Translations under genes and position numbers: made by a program | NCBI RefSeq assembly: GCF_963966145.1 | Contig: NC_091046.1 | Coordinates: 28,830,001-28,894,000 of the forward strand | Direction of reading: 5' to 3' | Source of the DNA: Tenebrio molitor | Lineage: Eukaryota; Arthropoda; Insecta; Coleoptera; Tenebrionidae | Length of the DNA: 64,000 nt | Notes under the pieces: generated by a model | The model's database searches: none | The model's input: the letters and a program-made list of their open reading frames with translations, nothing else | What the model was told of the DNA's origin: nothing | In this document: piece after piece, positions 56,275 through 64,000 of the stretch | Position numbering within the stretch: the first letter of the stretch is position 1 | Layout of the letters: the number at the start of each line of letters is the position of its first letter

Positions 56275-56638
56275 AATTTTATTTAAACTAAATAAAAACG
56301 GACGAACAAGAAAACGAAAACAACAAATCACTAAATGTATAGTTTTTTATAACAATAAACACGAACAGCAAAATACTAAAAACCAGAAACACCACACAGA
56401 ACTAACATTTACAAGATAAATAAAAATTTTGTTATTCAAGGTACTTTCAAACTGACACTCTTTGACACTGCACTTTGACAACTTCACTGAATTCATCACA
56501 TTCGTTTGTGAGGTTATGATTATTTAGTGACATTCCCCCCTAAAGTGGCGCCGTGGAGATCACAGGCAATAAAGCTACGCCCAGGCAGAAGTAACTATAG
56601 TGAAATATGTCAATCATCAAGACGGCGGTGCTATTAAG

Positions 56639-56850
56639 AAATCCCACTCGGCACTCAAAAGTAGGTATAGTTGTTGAGGGCAGACAACTCTCTTCACCTT
56701 TGTAGTGCAAACCTGGATTTCCTTTTGTGAAATCTTTACCAATAGTGTCAGATGAGTGTCAGTGTTTCACATTAGAGTGAAAAATAGGTACTATTACGAT
56801 CATAAAATTTTGGACATCAAACTTCTGTCACATTAAAAAAATAACTCTAA
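56639..56850. other. Spacer between P and Harbinger elements
   Basis: No gene or repeat recognised. Confidence 0.5.
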
Positions 56851-57071
56851 TGGCCGTTTGCACCGTAATGTTTATGAAATACTTATTTTTATGCAATGCT
56901 TAATTATACAAAATTGCTTGCACCGATAGCAAAGCATTTCTTAAAACTCATTAAGTGTTTCTTAATTTAATCCCTCAAAACTGAGCGCTTAAAAATTTAA
57001 GAACTCTTATAGTGACGTCTCTATTGATATTTAAATTGTCAAAAAATAAGTAAACACTGTTTCTTTTGAAT

Positions 57072-58154
57072 ATGGATAATGATGGAGACATATTTGAAGA
57101 TGATCTGGAGATATTGGACATTATTGATTTTGGATTTCCAAGACAAATTTACAACAGAGCTAATCACTTCGTCAATCTGGACGAATTAAGCTTCTTCAGG
57201 AGGTTTAGGCTTACAAAAAACACAACTTTGGCTCTGTTAGAATTAATTGAAGAAGATCTGGAATTTCCAAATGACATAAACCAAAGCGTTTCACCAATGA
57301 ACCAATTGTTAACATGCTTAAGATATTACGCAACGGATGGACACCTAATGGCCATTGCCGATTTTACCGGCATGCACACCTCTACAGTCTCACGAATAAT
57401 TTTAAGGGTATCCAGAGCTATTGCAAGCTTGGGACAAAGATTTATTAAGATGCCAGAACGTGACGAACAACTGCAGCAGACTGCACAAGATTTCTTTGTT
57501 ACTGCAAGATTTCCTCGTGTAATTGGTGCTTTGGATGGGACGCACGTTAAGATTATTTCACCTGGTGGTGAAGACGGTGAAATTTTTCGAAACAGAAAGT
57601 CTTATTTCTCAATCAACGTGCAGGCGGTGTGTAATGCACACCTACAGATTCTAGATGTGGTTGCTCGATGGCCTGGATCGGCACATGATGCGACAATTTT
57701 TGCTAACAGTAGACTGAGGGCAAGATTTGAAAATGGTAACTTTAGAAATTATATACTTCTAGGAGATAGTGGTTATCCATTAAAGCCTTACCTATTTACA
57801 CCCTTACATAATCCACTAACAAGAGGACAACAATTATATAATGCAGCACATATCAGAACAAGAAATTGTGTAGAACGATTGTTTGGAACATGGAAGCGAC
57901 GCTTTCCTGTTTTGGCATATGGAGTCAGACTAAAATTGGATACCGCTCTTGTAGTGATTGTAGCAACAGCAGTTCTCCATAACATGGCGATTGATATGAA
58001 CGAAGAAGAACCACCTCCACCTGAAGCAATTGATCCTGACGAACTAGAAAGATTTATTGCATTGGGACAAATTCAGGACATACCTTTTCTAGTTGATCAT
58101 CCTAACCCAGTTAATCTTCGCAACGAATTAGTTCATAATTACTTTGCAAATTAA
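57072..58154 (+). CDS. PIF/Harbinger transposase (HARBI1-like)
   Basis: 360 codons from the ATG at 57072, with no stops or introns. It cuts and pastes DNA at 3-bp TWA-type sites, acting in the nucleus with the Myb-like partner. A helix-turn-helix lies at about 85-118 (YYATDGHLMAIADFTGMHTS). The DDE residues are visible: Asp155 (GALDGTHV), Asp232 (LLGDSGYP) and Glu268 (CVERLFGTWKRRFP). The length and full domain set match HARBI1-type proteins. The tail is acidic and proline-rich (EEEPPPPEAIDPDELE). A small overlapping minus-strand frame is a shadow. The gene looks able to make protein. Confidence 0.95.
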   Translation: MDNDGDIFEDDLEILDIIDFGFPRQIYNRANHFVNLDELSFFRRFRLTKNTTLALLELIEEDLEFPNDINQSVSPMNQLLTCLRYYATDGHLMAIADFTGMHTSTVSRIILRVSRAIASLGQRFIKMPERDEQLQQTAQDFFVTARFPRVIGALDGTHVKIISPGGEDGEIFRNRKSYFSINVQAVCNAHLQILDVVARWPGSAHDATIFANSRLRARFENGNFRNYILLGDSGYPLKPYLFTPLHNPLTRGQQLYNAAHIRTRNCVERLFGTWKRRFPVLAYGVRLKLDTALVVIVATAVLHNMAIDMNEEEPPPPEAIDPDELERFIALGQIQDIPFLVDHPNPVNLRNELVHNYFAN

Positions 58155-58230
58155 ATTTGAAAATCTAATAAATAGAGCATGTTCTTTATTCAATGCAACA
58201 AAAAAATAATTAGAATACATAATTTTAATC

Positions 58231-59144
58231 TTAAATTGAATTTTTATTATTTTGCAACTGTTTTAGTTTTTCTTTTTTGATTTCAATGTCCAACAATAAG
58301 TTTTCTTTTTCTAGAGATTGTTTTTCTTTAGCCCAGCTCAAATCTCGCTCAGCAATAGCTAATCGATTGTCAATTAAAAGTTTGTATTTTGCAGCAATGT
58401 CAGATGATGTGAGAGCTTTTACAACAGCAGTTGGCCTTCTTCTGCTTTTGATATATTTTCCTTTGGACGTTATTTTTTTGTTTGTGAGTGGTCGCTGTTT
58501 TCGCTGCTGGGATGCAAATTCTTGTTCATTATCGGTATTTTCGTTATTTGGGTCAGTAATATCAACAACTCCCAGAGCAATATCTGCATTATAGTTCTCT
58601 TGGAATTCAATGGTTGTTTCATTAGTAACATTTTGTAAAACATGATTGATCTCATGACTGGTTGAAGGAACATTGTCACAATCAAAACTATTGGATAGAC
58701 CATAAACTGTTTTATCACCCATTAGAGAAAGCAGCAAATTATCAGAAGCATTTTTTTTCAAAAGTTTTGCTGGCCCACCACCTGTTAACAAAATCTCTTT
58801 TCTTTCTTCTGCCACGGATTTTCGTAACTCCTTTTTTTTTGTTGTAATAAAATTTTTTTAACGATTCACTATTTCTGCGGCATGAATTTGGTAAACGTGC
58901 ATTGAATTCAGTTTCAATTTGCTTCCACGTTTTGGCCTTATCGTGGCAAGTTGTTGAATCAGTTTTTTTATTTTCAATAATGTGTCGGTATTTGTCCACC
59001 AAGGTGAATATCAAATGTTTTTCTTCACTTGAAAAGTTTGTTGAACGAAATCTTTTTTTTATATTTTCATTCTGAAAGATTTTACTATGAATATTTGTGA
59101 TAAAAATTATATTATTATGTACTTACCTCTGAAATAACTTCCAT
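58231..59144 (-). CDS. Myb/SANT-like Harbinger accessory protein, one indel
   Basis: Exon 1 is 59127-59144 (MEVISE) and a GT-AG intron leads to exon 2 from 59071. Exon 2 reads RFRSTNFSSEEKHLIFTLVD, then KTWKQIETEFNARLPN and SCRRNSESLKKFYYNKKK, a trihelix/Myb-SANT DNA-binding domain. In a run of As near 58831-58840 the frame is off by one base. The other frame continues at once with ELRKSVAEERKEILLTGGGP and runs to a charged C-terminal coiled coil ending KLKQLQNNKNSI. The indel is in a homopolymer, so it may be an assembly error. The partner of the transposase normally brings it to the element ends or into the nucleus. Confidence 0.85.
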
Positions 59145-59397
59145 TTTAACGTTTAATGACATTTAAAACCGACTGAAATTATTTCTGAAAGAATGTGACT
59201 GACAGTTTCATCGTCACTTCGATTTAAATTTTCCAGATATTTACTATGTTGCCATTATTTTATTAATTTAGGAATTGCTTTGCTACGACTTTTTAAAAAA
59301 AGAGTGGTGCAACGTAAACTTTAATTGAGAAACACTTAAACATTAAGCATGCTTAGGTATTCATTGCTTAAATTGAAAACGGTGCAAACGGCCATAA

Positions 59398-60204
59398 ATC
59401 ATGCTTTATTGAAACTGTCACATGAAAGATGAAATTGTTGTCAATTTGATACCGGTTTAAAATATAATTAAATTAAATCTTATTCTATTTCCCCATAATG
59501 GCAAAACTGTATTTATGAATACAGAAAGATACGCTTGTTTGAAAATCACACAAACAATGTATTGGGTGCTACTTAAAAAACCAAAGTTGGTTGCCATAGC
59601 AGCGAAACAAAAGAAGATAGGAACAAATTAGAAAGACCAGATGATGCAGGATAATACACCAATCAACTTTTATATTAAACATTTTTTCATGAATTGTCAA
59701 ATTAAAAAGTTACAGCCAATATTTGATACTTTTGTTCCACCCTGTATGTCGTGAAACATGAACAACAAACAATAAAACTCAATCTCTAAAAAGAAGTAAA
59801 GTAGTGTAAAATACCTAGGTCATCCTCGGAATCCGAATCAGGCTACATATTTTCTTTGATTTGTCGTAAATGATAGATAATAATTTGAATTTGTGAATTT
59901 GCCGCGTCAAGGTAAATTGCCAAATTAAGAAATTCAAAATTACAAAACTGAAACAGCAAGTGGCGCCAACATACTGTCATATTGACAGAATGACAGCACG
60001 GAACACGGATGTCATTGAAAACGACTCATGTTTATGAATTTGTTTATAAGTATGTACAGAGAATTCACTTTGTTGTGATTTTTGGTACTTACGAAATGTA
60101 ATATATAAGAAGGTGCTAATGAAATTTTCTTTTTTAACAGAAACGCAAACGTCGATACAGAACACAAAGTATTTGTGCAAAATTAGTAGTGTAAAATTTT
60201 TATC
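59398..60204. other. Upstream region of the HDHD2-type gene
   Basis: AT-rich with no gene. GTTCCACCCTGTA near 59734 looks like the end of a MITE whose partner I did not find. The promoter and 5' untranslated region of the next gene should lie in its last part, but no clear TATA or initiator can be singled out. Confidence 0.45.
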
Positions 60205-61816
60205 ATGATTCGGGCTGTATTGATAGATTTAAGTGGTACGCTACACATTGAAAACCAAGCTATTCCAGGAGCTGTTGAGGCTCTAAAAAAGCAAGTACCT
60301 TAATTTTCGCCAGTTGACTATAAGTGTATCTTTTGATTATTATTTAGATTGCTTCAGACCAGTCTGACAATTAAATTTGTAACAAATACTACAAAAGAAA
60401 GTCAGAATTTTCTATACAACAGGTTAACTGCTTTAGGATTTCCTGTGCAAAAGGAACAAATCTTTAGTTCATTAGCTGCAGCGAGAGCACTAATTGTTAA
60501 TAAAAAACTAAAGCCTATGTTACTGCTATCTCCAGAAGCTTTAGAAGATTTTGAAGGATTGGCATGTCCAAAAAATGAAAATCCAAATGCTGTAGTTATT
60601 GGTTTAGCGCCAAATGAATTTCATTATGAAAGGTTAAATGATGCATTTAAGTGCTTATTAAACGGGGCTGAATTGATTGGAATTCATGCTGGCAAGTATT
60701 ATAAACGTAAGGATGGTTTAGCATTGGGCCCTGGTTGTTTTGTTAAAGGACTAGAATATTCAGCACAATGTACTGCCACAATAGTTGGAAAACCACAAAA
60801 CATGTTTTTCTATTCTGCCTTGGATAATATCAGACCAGAAGAAGCTATTATGATTGGTGATGTATGGATTATTTATATACTAGGTCATTTTTTTTAACTC
60901 TGAACATAATGGGCCGTATCATGACACCCTTATTAAATTTAAACATGACTCTAATTACCATGGTGACGAATTCATCTCTTTCTGGCAGGTTATAATTGCA
61001 TAAATCTATATCGTTTTTGTTTACTTTAATCACGATTTTAATTAACAACTTTAATAACGGTGTCGTTATACCGCCCATTATGTTCAGTTTTAAAAAGCAC
61101 AGATCAATTATTTATTGAAAGTATTTGCTAAGCAACCAATTTATACTTGAGACTCCGCAATTGTTAAATTTTGAAATAATGTTAAAAAGTGTCCTGACTG
61201 ACTGAAATTCATGAATAAGTGACCGAAAAAACGGCACGCACATTTCTTGTGCTCTGATTGACATGGTATAAATGCATTATGTGTAATTTAATTTATTTTA
61301 TCACAATAATAATTGAAACAACTTGACTTTTTTTTTAATTGCCAAGTAAGTAACTATTTTAACTTAACTTTGGTTATCTGATTAAATACATGCATTCATC
61401 TGTGTTTTTTAAAACTGAACATAGGGACTGAGGGGGAGATTCACGAAACTTTGCAAATTTGCAAATCGTTAACGAAACGGCAAATGCTTCAACAATGTTG
61501 GTTGTCATGGTTTTGAATTTGCAACACCTTATCGAGCCTTACCGAGTTTCGTGAATGACCCCCTAAGTATGGACTATGTTCAGAGTTAAAAAAGTCCCAG
61601 CATATGTATATATGTATTTACAAATATTTTTTATTTAATATGTAGGATGTAACTGATGATGTAGAAGGTGCTATGAAAGCGGGTATAAAAGGGTATTTAG
61701 TGCAAACAGGTAAATATCAACCTGGTGATGAACACAAAATATGCACTACACCAGATGCAGTTGTTCCAAGTTTTGTAGAGGCTGTGGAAAAAATTTTGCT
61801 AGAAATTAAACAGTAA
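60205..61816 (+). CDS. HDHD2: HAD-family phosphatase-like protein, HDHD2 type
   Basis: Three exons, 60205-60294, 60358-60861 and 61646-61816, join in frame to 254 codons (human HDHD2 is about 259). All introns are GT-AG. The protein is a C2-capped HAD hydrolase, probably cytosolic, with substrate unknown. Motif I reads LIDLSGTLHIEN. The second residue of the usual DxD is Ser, as I recall for HDHD2 itself, so this is not a lesion. Motif II follows in FVTNTTKES. KYYKRKDGLALGPGCFVKGLEY and VVGKP-like segments (IVGKPQNMFF) precede motif IV, MIGD|DVTDDVEGA, which straddles the last intron. Intron 2 holds two MITEs. AATAAA occurs at about 61899. The upstream acceptor at 60357 is preferred because the earlier AG would bring a stop. 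Confidence 0.95.
60900..61087. mobile_element. MITE in HDHD2 intron 2, 188 bp
   Basis: The ends CTGAACATAATGGG and CCCATTATGTTCAG are perfectly inverted, with further imperfect pairing inside. Entirely intronic. Confidence 0.82.
61415..61583. mobile_element. Second MITE in HDHD2 intron 2, 169 bp
   Basis: It also starts CTGAACATA and ends TATGTTCAG, with inner arms GGGGGAGATTCACGAAACT and AGTTTCGTGAATGACCCCC. The shared outer 9 bp tie it to the MITE at 60900-61087 although the interiors differ. Confidence 0.75.
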
Positions 61817-61973
61817 ATTTTAATGTATTAACAATATTTATTTAAAAAAAATGTATATAGAAAACATATAAAATAGACATTTATAAATATAACAAAAAAA
61901 TAAATTATTTATTTCTTGCTTCAGATTGTGTCCTCCTACAACAAAATGTTGTAAGTAATGAAATAAACATATA

Positions 61974-62543
61974 CAGGGTGATCCATTTTTTTTAATGCTC
62001 TAGCAACTTTATTTCTTGTCCGATTTCAATAAGCGATATATCAAATGAAAAGGCGTTTAAGGGACTATGAACTGCCATATAATATTTATTTTTTAAAGAA
62101 GCAGTTTAAATGGGGTGATATTTAACTTTCTTATTTTAAATTGTGACATATGTTTTCATTACTTATTTTTAAAGTCACTATTTTTCTAAACATTGCTGTA
62201 TAAAAATATTATTTGTTTTTTGAAAAGTTTTGAAGAAATAAAAATGTTTAATAAATAATAATTGAGACATTTAAATGAAAAAACGAATAAAATCAAGTTG
62301 CTGTCAGCTAGAGCATTTGTTACGCAAAGTATTTGACAAGGACACGCTGTTTCCGCACCTCGAATGGAGTTTAAGTCTGACATGCAGCATGTCGGTCATT
62401 TCTTCAAAGGTATTCATTTTTACTCACGATTAGCTCTAGCTGACAGGTCTCCCTTAAACGCGTTTTCACTTGATATATCGCTTATTGAAATCGGACAAGA
62501 AATAAAGTTGCTAGAGCATTTTAAAAATTTTTTGGATCACCTG
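61974..62543. mobile_element. TA-flanked MITE, 570 bp
   Basis: Arms of about 95 bp: CAGGGTGATCCATTTTTTTT, GCTCTAGCAACTTTATTTCT and CAATAAGCGATATATCAA, all mirrored at the right. TA on both sides. It begins shortly after the likely end of the HDHD2 transcript. Confidence 0.88.
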
Positions 62544-62674
62544 TATGTATGTAGATACATAATATGGTAACAAACTTGTACATTAGTTTAAATTTATTAA
62601 TGTTCGACTGTAGTGTTATTGAACGATAATGACACAGTTTTCTGATACGTTATTAGAGAAATAATCCCCTAGCG

Positions 62675-63549
62675 CAGGGGTGTCAAACACGCGGCCCGCG
62701 ACGTCCGACCTAATTTTTAATAATTTAAAACAGCCTGCAACAAGCCGATCGTCCAGTTATCCCGAAAAATCTAGAGTGTTTCATGAAATTGAGCGCTCCG
62801 CACAAAAAAAAGCGAATATGTAATAAGTGGGAAGACGAAAACCTTCCCAGATTCCATTATAGCTCAAACAGATGTGCGATTTTCTTCAGTTCTTAAGATA
62901 TTTTAAATTTTAGTTCTGTTCTACAGTCCATATTTTGTTTACATCACCATTCTCGTACAGTCCTGAGAATGCTGATGCAAACATTAGCATGAATTGATTG
63001 AGCTACAGTGCGATTCCATGTTACAATCGAAATATCGAGAAATTGGCGTCCCACAGTTTTACAAGTATTTGCATTCTCATCAATTTCCCGAAATTAGAAA
63101 GTTTGTCGCCAGAATTTTGGCAACGTTTGGAAGCACCTACATAATTAATTATGTGAACAGCTTTTTTCTGTAATGAACATTAACAAGACTTCTCACCGAT
63201 CTAGACTTACAGATGAACATTTATCCGCTGTGGTGAAAGTCAGTGCAGCACAGGATATTACTCCTGATTTAGATTTAGAAAAACTAGCAAATCAGAAAAG
63301 ATGTCAAGTGTCGAGTCAGAGAAAATAAGTAGGAGTACATACTTTATTTCAACAGTGGATCAATTGATTATAATTTTTTGTACTCGTATGTTAATTTTTT
63401 AAATTTTGACTTCTTTTTTTTCTCAAAGCAATGATTATTCTTATGGTTATGAAGTAGGTATTACAATTGTTATTATTTCAATTTACGGTCCGAAGTGTAA
63501 GGGTTTAATCAAAAGTGGCCCTCCACTTTACATCAGTTTGACACCCCTG
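62675..63549 (+). mobile_element. hAT transposon relic, 875 bp
   Basis: The ends CAGGGGTGTCAAAC and GTTTGACACCCCTG are inverted. Flanking CCCTAGCG and TCCTAGGG are an imperfect 8-bp duplication. Plus-strand coding at about 63018-63330 gives KYREIGVPQFYKYLHSHQFP, ILATFGSTYI and, after a frame slip, NINKTSHRSRLTDEHLSAVV. This is the C-terminal dimerisation (hATC) region of the GTF2IRD2/ZBED-like group. The rest of the transposase is deleted. Confidence 0.85.
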
Positions 63550-63696
63550 TCCTAGGGTATTATCTTCAAATAACAGGCTCTACATAGGGCCTTATAAGGT
63601 CTTTGTTGGTTAGTTACGACCAAATTTTGATTGATTGATATAAATTAATCAAATCATTGTCAATCCAAAAACACACGAAACTAGTCGGACATTAAA

Positions 63697-63813
63697 CGTT
63701 GAAGGCACCACGGGTGTTATAATGATAGGCCCTCGGTGGGAGTACTCCCCTCGGGTTTCACTCTGCCAACCTCGCGCGTTATCAACCTTATAACACCCTT
63801 GATACCTTAATAA
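63697..63813. repeat. Hairpin with CTCG-rich loop (h)
   Basis: The arms CACGGGTGTTATAATGATA and TTATCAACCTTATAACACCC are inverted; outer bases add AAGG/CCTT. The loop has CCCTCGG, CCCCTCGGG and CCTCGCGCG. Confidence 0.7.
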
Positions 63814-64000
63814 CTATAATGAATAAGTGAGCTGATTATAACAGTACTAGTAACATAGGAACGAATTTAATTGCTAAGCATGCACTAAAAAGCTGTGTAT
63901 AATTAATATTACCTTTTGAGAACTGGCAACACTGATATTTTTGACGTGTTATGATTAATACTATTTGTTATTGGCACGGTATCTTTAGTAATACTGGTAT
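63814..64000. other. No feature seen
   Basis: Short AT-rich end of the window without a frame or repeat. Confidence 0.5.

Larger units (their letters stand above)
52910..56630 (-). mobile_element. P-superfamily transposon, 3721 bp
   Basis: Perfect 8-bp duplications CTATTAAG lie at 52902-52909 and 56631-56638. It begins CACGACCTGCTAG and ends GACGGCGGTG, so the short inverted ends are CACNRCC. The transposase gene is on the minus strand. A hairpin at 53141-53282 is present here but not in the smaller copy. Confidence 0.92.
56851..59394. mobile_element. PIF/Harbinger transposon, 2544 bp, apparently recent
   Basis: The ends TGGCCGTTTGCACCGT and ACGGTGCAAACGGCCA are perfect inverted repeats flanked by the 3-bp duplication TAA. 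Two convergent genes fill it: the transposase (+) and the Myb/SANT-like partner (-), the standard PIF/Harbinger pair. Confidence 0.95.

Noticed and set aside
58277..58594. 105-codon plus-strand frame
   Set aside because: It is antisense to the Harbinger accessory gene.
1..64000. tRNA or rRNA genes
   Set aside because: I looked for cloverleaf-like A and B box spacing and rRNA landmarks and saw none. The one tRNA-like string is the retrotransposon primer site at 17761-17778.

Overview
This is an AT-rich, repeat-crowded piece of an arthropod genome, almost certainly insect. The signs are short GT-AG introns, a divergent chemosensory ionotropic receptor, a BEL/Pao retrotransposon, P-, PIF/Harbinger-, hAT- and Tc1/mariner-class DNA transposons, and many miniature inverted-repeat elements (MITEs). 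A beetle is my guess from the overall look; nothing in the window proves it. There are no prokaryotic operons, rRNA genes or CRISPR arrays.

Only three host genes look intact. An apparently intronless ionotropic receptor lies at 21827-23602 (+). A seven-exon ubiquitin C-terminal hydrolase of the UCHL3 type lies at 37511-38569 (-), and a three-exon HAD phosphatase-like gene of the HDHD2 type at 60205-61816 (+). I assembled the exons of the last two by hand; both give full-length proteins with the expected family residues.

The rest is mobile DNA in layers. 2.1-8.7 kb: MITEs, a foldback, a broken AAA-ATPase/PD-(D/E)XK gene split by a repeat, and an internally deleted mariner-type element. 8.8-19.7 kb: a four-deep nest. 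Unclassified repeat X contains an 841-bp element and a long-arm foldback; the foldback contains a BEL/Pao element with two LTRs identical by eye; a 442-bp MITE sits between its gag and pol. 19.7-26.6 kb: retroelement fragments, the receptor gene, a nonautonomous hAT element and an RLE-type retroelement 3' end. 26.7-32.5 kb: one non-LTR retrotransposon relic split by a DD41D mariner element, a MITE, and a block of palindromes plus a Crypton-like tyrosine-recombinase fragment. 33-36.6 kb: foldback elements. 38.7-46.6 kb: nested Tc1-like, mariner-like and RLE elements. 47-48.9 kb: a second, inverted copy of X. 49-59.4 kb: deleted mariner, two P elements with perfect 8-bp target duplications, and a PIF/Harbinger element with an intact transposase and its Myb-like partner. 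62-64 kb: a MITE, a hAT relic and a foldback.

The most unusual signal is a scattered set of 100-160 bp hairpins. Their stems differ but most loops are rich in CTCG/CGAG, several with the form CGARCGCAGYGAG or its complement. A run of TTAAAAGT motifs around one recombinase fragment is the second.
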